Shown here in pieces: positions 1-9,850 of a stretch of DNA of 64,000 nucleotides. The notes under the pieces were generated by a model that did not search any database, was not told where the DNA came from, and worked only from the letters and a program-made list of their open reading frames with translations. This DNA comes from Arenibacter palladensis (GTDB lineage Bacteria > Bacteroidota > Bacteroidia > Flavobacteriales > Flavobacteriaceae), in the NCBI RefSeq assembly GCF_900129275.1, contig NZ_FQUX01000002.1, positions 854,301 through 918,300 of the forward strand. The letters are read 5' to 3'. The translations under genes and the position numbers were made by a program. The number at the start of each line of letters is the position of its first letter. Position 1 is the first letter of the stretch.

Positions 1-1
1 A

Positions 2-2887
2 GAAATTAGGGACCGTTTGGCTGGGGGAAAAGGTTCCTTGCCCTTGGCAGGAACCGCGGTGTATATGACCGCCTATTCCCGCTTGGAGGAAAATAGACCT
101 TGGGAAAAAGGAATGCCCGAAAGGCAATGGTTGTACCAAACCCCAATGGATATTTTAATAAAGGCTTCCAACGGAGCATCCGATTTTGGAAACAAATTTG
201 GGCAACCTTTAATAGCCGGATCCGTACTTACTTTCGAACATGATGAAGCCAATGAAAATTCTGCAACGGACCAGGCTAGGAAATTAGGATATGACAAGGT
301 AATAATGCAGGCGGGAGGCATTGGTTATGGAAAGGCCGAACAAGCCATAAAGGATCTGCCCAAAACAGGCGACAAAATCGTTATACTTGGTGGTGACAAC
401 TACCGTATTGGTATGGGCGGGGCGGCCGTATCCAGTGCGGATACCGGAGAATTTGGAGCAACTATAGAATTGAATGCCATTCAGCGTTCCAACCCTGAAA
501 TGCAAAAAAGGGCAGCGAACGCCATAAGAGGTATGGTAGAAAGCGACCATAACCCAATTGTTTCCATACACGATCATGGAGCGGGCGGACATTTAAATTG
601 TCTCTCCGAATTGGTCGAGGATACGGGGGGATTGATAGATATGGACAAACTGCCCATTGGAGACCCAACCCTATCGGCTAAAGAAACCATAGGGAACGAA
701 TCCCAAGAACGTATGGGATTGGTCATAGGAAAAAAGGATGTCGACATGCTGCACCGAATTGCAGATAGGGAACGATCGCCCATGTATGAGGTTGGTGATG
801 TTACTGGAGACAACCGTTTTACCTTTAAATCTGCCACAACGGGAGAAAGTCCGATGGACATGGAACTTTCCGATATGTTCGGGAGTTCCCCTAAAACCGT
901 AATGAACGATTCCACAATAAAAAGAAAATATTCGGCCCCGTCATATTCCTTGGAACACTTCCATGATTATTTGGACCAAGTGCTGCAATTGGAAGCTGTA
1001 GCCGCCAAAGATTGGCTTACCAACAAGGTAGACCGCTGTGTTGGAGGCAAGGTTGCCAAACAGCAATGTGCCGGTCCGTTACAGTTACCCTTGAACAATT
1101 GTGGCGTTATGGCGTTGGATTATAAAGGAAAGGAAGGAATTGCCACCTCTATTGGCCACTCCCCTATTTCAGGATTAATAGACCCCACTGCTGGAAGTAA
1201 AAATAGTATTGCGGAAGCATTGACCAATATAGTCTGGGCACCTTTAAAAGACGGTTTGGACTCGGTTTCACTTTCAGCCAACTGGATGTGGCCCTGTAAA
1301 AATCCCGGGGAGGACGCAAGGCTATATGAAGCTGTGCAGGCCATTTCGGATTTTGCCATCGGCCTGGGTATCAATGTCCCTACTGGAAAAGACTCCCTGT
1401 CCATGAAACAACGTTACAAGGACGCTGAAGTTATAGCCCCTGGAACCGTAATCATTTCCGCTGCCGGAAACTGTACCGATATTACCAAGGTAGTGGAACC
1501 GGTCTTACAAAAAAATGGCGGGGATATATATTACATCAATTTATCCCAGGACTCCTATAAATTAGGCGGATCCTCCTTTGCCCAAATTTTGAATACCATT
1601 GGTGACGAAGCGCCTACTATAAACAATACCGATAATTTTAAGAACGTATTCAATACGCTACAAGGTTTGATATTAGACGGACAAATTCTTGCCGGACACG
1701 ATGTAGCTTCAGGTGGATTGATTACCACACTTTTAGAACTTTGTTTTGCCGACCTGGATTTGGGTGCCATATTGGATTTAACCGCCATAGGTGAATCCGA
1801 TACCATTAAATTATTGTTTTCAGAAAATGCAGGAATTGTTTTTCAAGCCAAGGACAACAGTGCAGAAAAGGTGTTGGCCAATGCCGGAATTGAACATTTC
1901 AAAATTGGATCGGTGAGCACAAAAGCTACCCTGACCATTAAGAATCAAGGTATGGAAATGGGACTGAACATTAATTCCCTTCGGGATACATGGTTTAAAA
2001 CTTCCTACCTTCTTGATAAAAAACAAACGGCCAACAACCTGGCCCAGGAAAGGTACAGTAATTATAAAAACCAACCCTTATCCTATACATTCCCTGCCCA
2101 TTTTGATGGCAAGCTGCCAAGTAAGGCAACTTCCCGTCCAAAAGCGGCCATCCTACGTGAAAAAGGCAGTAACTCGGAACGTGAAATGGCCAATGCCATG
2201 TACCTGGCCGGTTTTGATGTAAAGGATGTACATATGACCGATCTTATATCTGGCAGGGAGACCTTGGAAGATATTCAATTTATTGGTGCAGTAGGCGGAT
2301 TCTCAAACTCAGATGTATTGGGAAGTGCCAAAGGTTGGGCAGGCGCCTTTAAATACAACGAAAAAGCCAATAAGGCATTAAAGAATTTCTTTGCCAGACC
2401 GGATACCCTATCCATAGGTATTTGTAACGGTTGTCAATTATTTATGGAATTGGAATTGATTAATCCAGAGCACTCTGAACACGGAAAAATGACCTTTAAT
2501 GATTCCCATAAACACGAAAGCGGATTTACTTCCGTGGTTGTTCAAAAGAACAATTCCATTATGCTTTCAAGTTTGGAAGGAGCCAATTTAGGGGTATGGA
2601 TATCCCATGGTGAAGGAAAATTTATATTGCCCTTGGCCAAGGAAAATTATAATATAGTAGCCAATTACGGTTATGAAGGTTATCCTGCAAACCCTAATGG
2701 CAGCGATTTTAATACAGCTATGCTATGTGACACCTCTGGCCGACATCTGGTGACAATGCCCCATATTGAACGTTCCATTTTCCAATGGAACTGGGCACAT
2801 TATCCTGAAGGAAGAAAAGATGAGGTTTCACCATGGTTGGAGGCATTTGTCAATGCCAGGAAATGGCTGGAAATTAATAATGGATAA
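2..2887 (+). CDS. purL: Phosphoribosylformylglycinamidine synthase, 5'-truncated by window edge
   Basis: This enzyme converts FGAR, glutamine and ATP to FGAM in purine biosynthesis. The reading frame is already open at base 2, so the N-terminal part (roughly 260 residues compared with the large single-chain PurL family) lies outside the window. The central synthetase halves contain conserved stretches such as DHGAGGHLN and GKDSLSMKQRY. The C-terminal class I glutaminase domain has the nucleophile motif GICNGCQ (about residue 806 of the visible part), a HGEGKF motif and a MPHIER motif carrying the catalytic His/Glu region. It ends with TAA at 2885-2887, only 5 bp before the next gene, so the two are probably co-transcribed. 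Confidence 0.96.
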   Translation, partial: EIRDRLAGGKGSLPLAGTAVYMTAYSRLEENRPWEKGMPERQWLYQTPMDILIKASNGASDFGNKFGQPLIAGSVLTFEHDEANENSATDQARKLGYDKVIMQAGGIGYGKAEQAIKDLPKTGDKIVILGGDNYRIGMGGAAVSSADTGEFGATIELNAIQRSNPEMQKRAANAIRGMVESDHNPIVSIHDHGAGGHLNCLSELVEDTGGLIDMDKLPIGDPTLSAKETIGNESQERMGLVIGKKDVDMLHRIADRERSPMYEVGDVTGDNRFTFKSATTGESPMDMELSDMFGSSPKTVMNDSTIKRKYSAPSYSLEHFHDYLDQVLQLEAVAAKDWLTNKVDRCVGGKVAKQQCAGPLQLPLNNCGVMALDYKGKEGIATSIGHSPISGLIDPTAGSKNSIAEALTNIVWAPLKDGLDSVSLSANWMWPCKNPGEDARLYEAVQAISDFAIGLGINVPTGKDSLSMKQRYKDAEVIAPGTVIISAAGNCTDITKVVEPVLQKNGGDIYYINLSQDSYKLGGSSFAQILNTIGDEAPTINNTDNFKNVFNTLQGLILDGQILAGHDVASGGLITTLLELCFADLDLGAILDLTAIGESDTIKLLFSENAGIVFQAKDNSAEKVLANAGIEHFKIGSVSTKATLTIKNQGMEMGLNINSLRDTWFKTSYLLDKKQTANNLAQERYSNYKNQPLSYTFPAHFDGKLPSKATSRPKAAILREKGSNSEREMANAMYLAGFDVKDVHMTDLISGRETLEDIQFIGAVGGFSNSDVLGSAKGWAGAFKYNEKANKALKNFFARPDTLSIGICNGCQLFMELELINPEHSEHGKMTFNDSHKHESGFTSVVVQKNNSIMLSSLEGANLGVWISHGEGKFILPLAKENYNIVANYGYEGYPANPNGSDFNTAMLCDTSGRHLVTMPHIERSIFQWNWAHYPEGRKDEVSPWLEAFVNARKWLEINNG

Positions 2888-2892
2888 TCATC

Positions 2893-3345
2893 ATGGTTTA
2901 TAGAAAAGCTACAAAGGAAGATCTGCCTGCAATAATAGAAATGATTGCCAATGATGCCTTGGGCCAGTTGCGGGAAAGGTTTGAGGACCCGCTTCCCGAG
3001 GAATATTATAGTGCCTTTGAAAGAATTAATACGGACAAAAATCAGGAATTGATCGTTATAGAGAATTCCCAGGGCGAAGTCGTAGCCACCTTTCAATTAA
3101 GCTTTCTCCAATACCTAACCTATTTAGGCGGCATACGCTGTCTTGTGGAAAACGTCCATGTACGGGAAGACCAAACGGGCAAGGGAATTGGCAAACAAAT
3201 GTTTCAATGGATTATTGAAAGGGCAAAGGAAAAAAACGTCCATTTGATACAGTTGACCTCCAACAAACTACGCCCCAATGCAATTCGTTTTTATGAAGGC
3301 ATTGGATTCAAGGCAACGCACGAAGGATTTAAGCTACACCTATAA
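2893..3345 (+). CDS. GNAT family N-acetyltransferase
   Basis: A 150-residue single-domain GNAT-fold protein. The acetyl-CoA binding motif A is visible as VHVREDQTGKGIGKQMF (Q-x-x-G-x-G/A), and the C-terminal motif B region is NAIRFYEGIGFKATHEGFK, both typical of the family. The substrate cannot be read from the sequence. It begins 5 bp after the purL stop codon and is followed by a strong hairpin terminator, so it is probably the last gene of the purL transcript. No signal peptide or membrane segment is seen. Confidence 0.88.
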   Translation: MVYRKATKEDLPAIIEMIANDALGQLRERFEDPLPEEYYSAFERINTDKNQELIVIENSQGEVVATFQLSFLQYLTYLGGIRCLVENVHVREDQTGKGIGKQMFQWIIERAKEKNVHLIQLTSNKLRPNAIRFYEGIGFKATHEGFKLHL

Positions 3346-3356
3346 TATCTCAAATT

Positions 3357-3399
3357 AAAATCCCTTGACTAAAAGTTGGACTTTTAGTCAAGGGATTTT
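3357..3399. terminator. Perfect 20-bp stem-loop between convergent genes
   Basis: Arms 3357-3376 and 3380-3399 are perfectly complementary, with a 3-nt loop. The arms begin and end in A/T runs, so the structure can act as a factor-independent terminator in both directions. It separates the purL-GNAT unit (+) from the convergent lipoprotein gene (-). Confidence 0.85.
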
Positions 3400-3444
3400 C
3401 AATAAAAAGATTCCTACTCCCCTAATGGAAGCTAATGAAATTGT

Positions 3445-4554
3445 TTATTTCTTGGAATAATCGGCATGGATTGCCTTATCAAAGGCCTCCCAGTGCTCAG
3501 GTTTCATTCTTTCGGGAGTAAAAAGACATATTCCGGCAGCTCCATTCTCCATGGAAGTCCTAATGGCCGTTTCTATTTCTGAAGGTAATAATCCGTGATT
3601 TTCAGGGTCATTTTCATTTGTTTTGTTCTCCGGGTTTGGACATATAAAAAGTCCACTAAAAATTGGCTTTTCACCATTAACGGAAGCCACTTCCTCCTTG
3701 GTTATTTCACCCACCCATTCAGGATCTTTTAAATAAAAATCATTATAGTTCATGGGATAAAAAGCGTCCAGATCCCATTTGTTCCATTCCTGCCTAACCA
3801 TTTTCATAGCATTGCTAGGGCCTGGAAAAACTGCAGCATTTATCTTTTTACCTTTTTCATGGACCACCTTGGCCAAACGGTTTACGATATTGGTAATCAA
3901 ATCATATCTAAACTGCTTCCACTCCTGAACTTTAGATGGGTCTTCCACCTCTTTGATGTCTATTCCTGATTGTTCTTTAAAATCAGCAACACACTTATCA
4001 CAATAGCAATAATCGGCTACGGGATATTCCTCGTTCATTACCAGTCCATACTTATCCCAAAGGCCTTCCGCCAATATTACATCCGGAAAACGGATGTAAT
4101 CCAAATGTATTCCGTCTACCTCTTCCACAGCGGCAATATTGCCATACAATTCGGACAAAAAGGTAAAAGAACCCTCCTTGTTGGGACAAAGAAATTTATA
4201 ATAGGAAACATATGCCGGTTTATCAAAAGCCGATTCGCCATTTCTATTGATAGCATAAAGATCCTTTGGCAATTTTGGATTGTCTCCCTGAACCATTGTG
4301 GGTACCCAAGTATGGAATTCCATTCCTGCATCCTTCACCAATTTACCTACCCGCTTATACGTTTCCGGATTATGTCCGCCATTATACATTAGTCCATCAA
4401 TCCCCTTTTCCTTATAGTTCTTAAAAGTTGCCATCAGTTCTTGATCGGTAGCCTCTCCAGGACCACCAGTCCATGCATAAACAGGGATTTTGGATTTTTC
4501 GGCACAGGAAATCATGGTAAAAATAACTGCTGCCGTTACAAAAAGCTTTTTCAT
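3445..4554 (-). CDS. Secreted lipoprotein, family-10-like glycosyl hydrolase (GHL10/DUF187 type)
   Basis: 369 residues. The N-terminus is a lipoprotein signal peptide (basic MKK, hydrophobic core, lipobox ending at Cys17 in TMISC). The mature part looks like a TIM-barrel hydrolase. It carries the signature GIHLDYIRFPD (about residues 148-158) typical of the GHL10/DUF187 group, followed by a barrel-like AFYPMNYNDF segment. The family is related to polysaccharide or peptidoglycan-acting hydrolases, but the substrate here is unknown. It stands alone, convergent with purL-GNAT and divergent from the acyl-CoA ligase gene. Confidence 0.75.
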   Translation of the reverse strand: MKKLFVTAAVIFTMISCAEKSKIPVYAWTGGPGEATDQELMATFKNYKEKGIDGLMYNGGHNPETYKRVGKLVKDAGMEFHTWVPTMVQGDNPKLPKDLYAINRNGESAFDKPAYVSYYKFLCPNKEGSFTFLSELYGNIAAVEEVDGIHLDYIRFPDVILAEGLWDKYGLVMNEEYPVADYCYCDKCVADFKEQSGIDIKEVEDPSKVQEWKQFRYDLITNIVNRLAKVVHEKGKKINAAVFPGPSNAMKMVRQEWNKWDLDAFYPMNYNDFYLKDPEWVGEITKEEVASVNGEKPIFSGLFICPNPENKTNENDPENHGLLPSEIETAIRTSMENGAAGICLFTPERMKPEHWEAFDKAIHADYSKK

Positions 4555-5041
4555 TGGTTTAGTTTAATTGTTAGTAATTGTTACAAATAAAATTAAGCAC
4601 CAAAAACATTTCTGTTGATTTTAAAAGGTTGAAACGTATATTTTGGAAAATGGTGCATTAAAGATTGAACTTAATCATTTTGTAGTTTATAAGCTATAAA
4701 TCTTAGCTAAGTAACCTCAGAATTAATACAAACAACATTATTATACCCCATAATTAATTCTACTTGGAAACACTTTAATAAGGGCAGGTATTTACCAAAA
4801 TTCATGGAACCTTATTCAAAAATGAACAAAAATCACACATAAATTTAAGCCCTCCAAGATCAAAATACTAATTTAAAACACCTCAATTACAACTCATCAG
4901 CCCGTATAAACAAAGCCAATGAAGTACATATATTAGTAGTTAAAATGAAGACTCCATAATTTTTTTACATTTTTTATACGAATGTGATTTTAAAATACCG
5001 TTCCCTTTTCTTAATTTGCGATTACGAACAGTAAATTAAAT
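4555..5041. other. 487-bp divergent intergenic region
   Basis: AT-rich spacer between the divergent lipoprotein (-) and acyl-CoA ligase (+) genes. It must hold both promoters, but I see no perfect TAnnTTTG box. The nearest match for the ligase is TTAATTTG about 25 bp upstream of its ATG, and for the lipoprotein TTTATTTG on the minus strand. A short palindrome CTTAGCTAAG lies at 4702-4711. No ORF or RNA gene is recognised. Confidence 0.5.
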
Positions 5042-6814
5042 ATGCAAGAAATCACCCGCCTTTTTGACTTTCCTTACTATCAATTAGAGAAATTCAATTT
5101 AAAAGAATCACTAGTAACAAAGTATAACGGAGAATGGGTTGCAACATCTACCCAGGAATATATTGACAAGGCAAATGCTATAAGCAGGGCTTTGTTGCGA
5201 CTTGGAGTAAAACCTAATGACAAGATTGCCCTTATTTCCATGGCCAACAGAACGGAATGGAACATAATGGATATTGGAATACTTCAGTTAGGTGCCCAAA
5301 ATGTGCCTATTTACCCTACTATATCCGAAGAAGATTATGAATATGTTCTAAACCATTCAGAGGCCAAATATGTATTTGTGTCCTGTACGGAAGTTTTTGA
5401 CAAGGTTAATGCGGTAAAAGCAAATACCCCACATTTAAAGGACGTATACTCTTTTGATGTACTGGAAAACTGTAAAAACTGGAGCGAAATCTTGGAAATG
5501 GGTGCGGATACCTCCAACCAAAATGAGGTGGAAAGACTCAAAAATAAGGTTAAGCCGGATGATTTGGCGACCTTGATTTACACGTCCGGGACCACTGGTA
5601 GACCAAAAGGGGTTATGCTCACCCACCACAATGTGGTTTGCAATGCCATAGAAAGCTCTAAACGCTTGCCCATAGATTATGGCAATATCTCATGTTTAAG
5701 CTTTTTGCCCGTATGCCATATCTATGAAAGAATGATGATGTACCTCTACCAATACGCTGGTGTCACCATCTATTTTGCAGAGTCTATGGATAAAATAAGT
5801 GACAATCTAAAAGAATGTGCTCCGCATGTAATGACCGCCGTCCCCAGGCTATTGGAAAAAGTGTACGATAAGATCATTGCCAAGGGAACCGAACTTACCG
5901 GCATAAAAAAGAAATTATTTTTCTGGGCCGTTGAAGTTGGCCTGCAATACGAACCATATGGACAAAATGGTTGGTGGTACGAAAGGAAATTGGCCCTAGC
6001 CAGAAAATTGATATTCAGTAAGTGGAAAGCAGGTCTGGGAGGAAATCTTTCATTAATAGCATCTGGTAGTGCGGCTTTACAACCTCGCTTGGCCCGTATT
6101 TTCAATGCTGCCGAATTTGGGGTCATGGAGGGTTATGGCCTTACGGAAACTTCCCCGGTTGTTTCGGTCAACGATATGAGGAACGGTGGATTTAGAATTG
6201 GCACCGTGGGTAAACTTTTAGATCACACCGAAGTGAAAATTGCCGAAGACGGCGAAATATGTGTAAAGGGACCACAGGTAATGCTAGGCTATTACAAGGA
6301 TCCCGAAAAAACAGCTGAAGTCATTAAGGATGGATATTTTCATACAGGCGATATTGGAGAGATAGATGCCGACGGATTTCTTAAGATTACCGATAGAAAG
6401 AAAGAGATGTTCAAAACCTCTGGAGGTAAATATGTTGCGCCCCAACTTTTGGAAAACCGCTTTAAACAATCCAGATTCATCGAGCAAATAATGGTAATAG
6501 GTGAAGGGGAAAAAATGCCAGCAGCTTTGATACAACCAGATTTCGAATTTTTACGCAATTGGGCCAAAATACACAATATAGAGGTTGGCGACAATAAAAA
6601 AATGGTCCAAAATAAAGAAGTAATTGCAAGGTTCCAAGAGGAAGTGGATGCTGCCAATGAAAGTTTTGCCAAATGGGAAAAAGTAAAGCAATTTAGACTT
6701 ACCCCGGATATTTGGAGTATAGATGAAGGGCACCTTACCCCTACCATGAAGCTAAAACGAAAAATAGTCAAAGAGAAGTATCTAGATCTTTATAATGACA
6801 TATACGGGCATTGA
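5042..6814 (+). CDS. fadD: Long-chain fatty acid--CoA ligase (AMP-forming)
   Basis: A 590-residue member of the ANL adenylate-forming family, activating long-chain fatty acids to acyl-CoA for beta-oxidation or lipid synthesis. The ATP/AMP signature YTSGTTGRPKG is at about 180-190, followed by the GYGLTETSP motif and a C-terminal TGDIGEIDADGFLKITDR hinge region with KTSGGKYV. Length and motifs fit the eukaryote-like long-chain ACS group common in Bacteroidota. It is a separate transcription unit, ended by a terminator at 6837-6870, immediately upstream of the MarR-controlled beta-oxidation genes. A soluble or peripheral protein with no signal peptide. Confidence 0.93.
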   Translation: MQEITRLFDFPYYQLEKFNLKESLVTKYNGEWVATSTQEYIDKANAISRALLRLGVKPNDKIALISMANRTEWNIMDIGILQLGAQNVPIYPTISEEDYEYVLNHSEAKYVFVSCTEVFDKVNAVKANTPHLKDVYSFDVLENCKNWSEILEMGADTSNQNEVERLKNKVKPDDLATLIYTSGTTGRPKGVMLTHHNVVCNAIESSKRLPIDYGNISCLSFLPVCHIYERMMMYLYQYAGVTIYFAESMDKISDNLKECAPHVMTAVPRLLEKVYDKIIAKGTELTGIKKKLFFWAVEVGLQYEPYGQNGWWYERKLALARKLIFSKWKAGLGGNLSLIASGSAALQPRLARIFNAAEFGVMEGYGLTETSPVVSVNDMRNGGFRIGTVGKLLDHTEVKIAEDGEICVKGPQVMLGYYKDPEKTAEVIKDGYFHTGDIGEIDADGFLKITDRKKEMFKTSGGKYVAPQLLENRFKQSRFIEQIMVIGEGEKMPAALIQPDFEFLRNWAKIHNIEVGDNKKMVQNKEVIARFQEEVDAANESFAKWEKVKQFRLTPDIWSIDEGHLTPTMKLKRKIVKEKYLDLYNDIYGH

Positions 6815-6836
6815 GGATTGTCCAATACTAAATCGT

Positions 6837-6870
6837 AAACAGCTTCTTTAACCGGAAGCTGTTTTATTTT
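6837..6870 (+). terminator. Rho-independent terminator after acyl-CoA ligase
   Basis: A 10-bp perfect stem AAACAGCTTC / GAAGCTGTTT (arms 6837-6846 and 6855-6864), followed by TATTTT. It lies just downstream of the ligase stop codon. Confidence 0.85.
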
Positions 6871-6892
6871 ATGGGGACCCCTATTTTTTTTT

Positions 6893-6920
6893 AAATATAT
6901 TATGCATGCATAATATATTT
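6893..6920. promoter_or_regulatory. 28-bp perfect palindrome, probable MarR operator
   Basis: A perfect dyad centred on TGCATGCA, with AAATATATTA-type flanks on each side, 28 bp in all. It lies directly upstream of a TATCTTTG -7 box and covers the place where the -33 element would lie. MarR dimers bind palindromes of about this size and the next gene encodes a MarR protein, so autorepression is the likely arrangement. Binding itself is inferred. Confidence 0.75.
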
Positions 6921-6923
6921 TCC

Positions 6924-6931
6924 TATCTTTG
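6924..6931 (+). promoter_or_regulatory. Promoter -7 box of the marR-fad operon
   Basis: TATCTTTG is a perfect match to the Bacteroidota -7 consensus TAnnTTTG. It abuts the palindrome at 6893-6920. No TTG -33 element is visible at the usual spacing, because that stretch is occupied by the palindrome. It also rules out the in-frame ATG at 6906 as the start of the regulator, because that ATG lies upstream of the promoter box. Confidence 0.7.
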
Positions 6932-6950
6932 GAAGAACCAACAAAACAAC

Positions 6951-7382
6951 ATGCAAGACATAACGATAGATTACGCGCTCCGGGCAACTTGGCAAGCGGT
7001 AACAAAGATGTATAACGAGGAGGCGAGGAAATTCAATAGTACCATGGCCGTAGGTTTTACCTTGTTAAGTATAGACCCAAAAACTGGAACGCCATCTACC
7101 GCCCTTGGCCCAAAAATGGGTATGGAGGCCACAAGTCTCTCGCGAATATTGAAAAGTATGGAGGAAAAGGGACTCATTGAACGTAGGCCCAACCCCAATG
7201 ATGGTAGGGGTGTACTTATCCACCTCACGGCATTTGGACTGGAAAAGAGGAAGGATTCAAAAGACGTTGTACTTCGTTTTAATGATGTGGTCAAGGCACA
7301 TGTGCCCACAGAAAAATTGAATACCTTTTTTGAGGTAACGGAGATCATTAACAAATTGATTACAGAAAAGAAAATTTATTAA
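6951..7382 (+). CDS. MarR family transcriptional regulator
   Basis: A 143-residue winged-helix regulator starting MQDITIDYALR. The DNA-binding region is visible as GMEATSLSRILKSMEEKGLIERRPNPNDGRG, where recognition helix and wing (RxxNPxDGR) follow the MarR pattern. An in-frame ATG at 6906 is rejected because it precedes the -7 box at 6924-6931. The ATG at 6951 leaves a short leader. The gene lies 34 bp ahead of the beta-oxidation enzyme genes, so it probably controls them and itself through the palindrome at 6893-6920, with an acyl-CoA or fatty acid as plausible ligand (inference). Confidence 0.9.
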   Translation: MQDITIDYALRATWQAVTKMYNEEARKFNSTMAVGFTLLSIDPKTGTPSTALGPKMGMEATSLSRILKSMEEKGLIERRPNPNDGRGVLIHLTAFGLEKRKDSKDVVLRFNDVVKAHVPTEKLNTFFEVTEIINKLITEKKIY

Positions 7383-7416
7383 GAAAGTTAAAAAACTAGT
7401 TAACACCTTTTTATTG

Positions 7417-9807
7417 ATGAACAAACACATTAAAAAAGTAGCAGTTATTGGTTCTGGTATTATGGGAAGTGGTATAGCCTGCCATTTTGCCAACATAGGA
7501 GTGGAAGTATTGCTTTTGGATATTATACCACGGGAACTTAATGATAAAGAAAAGGCAAATGGCCTTACCCTAGAGGATAAGGTTGTAAGAAATAGATTGG
7601 TAAACGATTCCTTGGCCGCGGCGTTAAAATCCAAACCTTCCCCCATATATCATCAAAAATTTGCCCAGAGAATCGCTACGGGCAATCTTGAGGACGATAT
7701 TTCCAAAGTGGGACAGGTAGATTGGATCATTGAAGTGGTTGTGGAACGCTTGGATATCAAAAAAATAGTTTTTGAAAAACTGGACAAACACAGAAAACCA
7801 GGAACTCTAATTACCTCCAACACCTCGGGAATACCTATTAAATTTATGAGTGAGGGCAGAAGTGAGGATTTCCAAAAACATTTTTGTGGAACACACTTTT
7901 TTAATCCGGCTAGATATTTAAAGCTTTTTGAAATAATTCCTGGTCCAAAAACTTCCCCCGAAGTATTGGATTTCTTAAATGGCTATGGGGAACAGTTTTT
8001 AGGCAAGACCTCCGTGATAGCCAAAGACACTCCAGCATTTATCGGTAATAGAATAGGGACCTTTAGCATTATGAGTTTGTTTCATGCTGTAAAGGAAATG
8101 GACCTTACCGTTGAGGAAATAGATAAACTGTCCGGTCCGGTAATAGGCAGGCCAAAATCGGCCACCTTCCGTACGGTAGATGTTGTTGGTTTAGACACAT
8201 TGGTACATGTTGCCAATGGTATTGCAGAAAATTGCAAGGATGATGAAAGACGGGAGCAATTTACACTTCCCGATTTTATCGGAAAAATGATGGAAAATAA
8301 ATGGTTCGGAAGTAAGACTGGGCAGGGTTTTTATAAAAAGGAAGGTCGGGAAATATTGGCCCTAGACCTTAACACCATGGAATACAGGCCCAGTAAAAAG
8401 GCTAGTTTTGCCACTCTTGAACTCACCAAATCCATAGAGAATGTAATAGACAGATTTAAGGTATTGGTGACGGGTAAGGACAAAGCAGGTGCCTTTTACA
8501 GAAAAAGTTTTTCTTCATTATTCGAATATGCGTCCAATAGGATTCCCGAAATAACTGGAGAATTATATAAGATAGATGACGCCATGAAAGCAGGCTTTGC
8601 CTGGGGACACGGTCCATTTCAAATTTGGGATGCCATAGGGGTTGAAAAAGGCATAGAGATGATGAAGGCAGAAGGCTTTCAACCGGCCGCCTGGGTTACC
8701 GAAATGATATCCACAGGAAATAAATCTTTCTACACCATTAAAGACGGTGCAACCTATTATTACGACATCACTAAAAAGGCGATGGAGAAAATACCAGGTC
8801 AGGATTCATTTATCATTTTGGACAATATTAGAAAATCCAACGAGGTATGGAAAAACTCCGGTGTTGTCATTGAGGATTTGGGCGATGGTATATTAAATGT
8901 GGAATTCCAGTCCAAAATGAATACCATTGGGGGTGATGTCCTAGCCGGACTGAACAAGGCCATAGATTTGGCAGAAAAAGACTTTCAAGGTCTGGTGGTG
9001 GGCAACCAAGCACCCAATTTTTCTGTCGGCGCCAATATTGGAATGATATTTATGATGGCCGTAGAACAGGAATACGATGAGCTTAACATGGCCATAAAGA
9101 TGTTTCAGGATACCATGATGCGTATGCGTTACTCTGCCATTCCTACCGTATCGGCCCCACACGGGATGACCTTGGGTGGGGGTTGTGAGCTGTCCTTGCA
9201 TGCGGACAAGGTTGTTGCCGCAGCTGAAACCTACATGGGATTGGTAGAATTTGGAGTGGGGGTTATACCAGGAGGTGGAGGATCCAAGGAAATGGCCTTA
9301 AGGGCATCGGATACCTTTAGGAAAAATGATGTGGAGCTCAATGTGCTTCAAGAATATTTCCTCACTATTGGAATGGCAAAAGTTTCTACTTCGGCCTACG
9401 AGGCCTTTGATATGGGCGTACTTGAAAAAGGGAAGGATATAGTGGTCGTTAACAAGGACAGACAAATTGCAACGGCAAAGGCCTACGCCAAACTAATGGC
9501 AGAACAGGGCTACACACAACCTCCTAAGAGAAAAGACGTAAAAGTGCTTGGTAAACAAGCCCTAGGAATGTTTTTGGTAGGAACAGATGCCATGGAAGAC
9601 AGCAATTATATAAGTGAACACGACCATAAGATTGCCAACAAATTGGCTTATGTAATGGCCGGGGGCGACTTGTCCGAGCCAACTTTGGTCACAGAGCAAT
9701 ACCTTTTGGATCTAGAGCGGGAGGCGTTTTTATCCCTTTGTACGGAAAGAAATACCTTGGAAAGGATACAACACATGCTGAAGACAGGAAAGCCGTTGCG
9801 AAATTAA
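7417..9807 (+). CDS. fadN: 3-hydroxyacyl-CoA dehydrogenase/enoyl-CoA hydratase, FadN-type
   Basis: A 796-residue bifunctional beta-oxidation enzyme. The N-terminal Rossmann motif KVAVIGSGIMGSGIA (about 7-21) and the dehydrogenase domain HFFNPARYLKLFEI come first, and an enoyl-CoA hydratase/isomerase domain is C-terminal (GGGCELSLHADKVVA, GLVEFGVGVIPGGGG). This domain order is that of Bacillus FadN, the reverse of E. coli FadB. The start is taken as ATG 7417; an in-frame TTG three bases earlier is less likely. It follows marR closely and precedes thiolase and acyl-CoA dehydrogenase, giving a complete beta-oxidation cycle. The symbol is by architecture and family resemblance. Confidence 0.93.
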   Translation: MNKHIKKVAVIGSGIMGSGIACHFANIGVEVLLLDIIPRELNDKEKANGLTLEDKVVRNRLVNDSLAAALKSKPSPIYHQKFAQRIATGNLEDDISKVGQVDWIIEVVVERLDIKKIVFEKLDKHRKPGTLITSNTSGIPIKFMSEGRSEDFQKHFCGTHFFNPARYLKLFEIIPGPKTSPEVLDFLNGYGEQFLGKTSVIAKDTPAFIGNRIGTFSIMSLFHAVKEMDLTVEEIDKLSGPVIGRPKSATFRTVDVVGLDTLVHVANGIAENCKDDERREQFTLPDFIGKMMENKWFGSKTGQGFYKKEGREILALDLNTMEYRPSKKASFATLELTKSIENVIDRFKVLVTGKDKAGAFYRKSFSSLFEYASNRIPEITGELYKIDDAMKAGFAWGHGPFQIWDAIGVEKGIEMMKAEGFQPAAWVTEMISTGNKSFYTIKDGATYYYDITKKAMEKIPGQDSFIILDNIRKSNEVWKNSGVVIEDLGDGILNVEFQSKMNTIGGDVLAGLNKAIDLAEKDFQGLVVGNQAPNFSVGANIGMIFMMAVEQEYDELNMAIKMFQDTMMRMRYSAIPTVSAPHGMTLGGGCELSLHADKVVAAAETYMGLVEFGVGVIPGGGGSKEMALRASDTFRKNDVELNVLQEYFLTIGMAKVSTSAYEAFDMGVLEKGKDIVVVNKDRQIATAKAYAKLMAEQGYTQPPKRKDVKVLGKQALGMFLVGTDAMEDSNYISEHDHKIANKLAYVMAGGDLSEPTLVTEQYLLDLEREAFLSLCTERNTLERIQHMLKTGKPLRN

Positions 9808-9850
9808 GTGCTCAAGTATTGAGGTGTGAGTATTTAGTAATTAGAGATCA

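Noticed and set aside
6906..6950. Longer N-terminus of the MarR regulator from ATG 6906
   Set aside because: The ATG lies inside the palindrome and upstream of the TATCTTTG promoter box, so it would not be on the mRNA.
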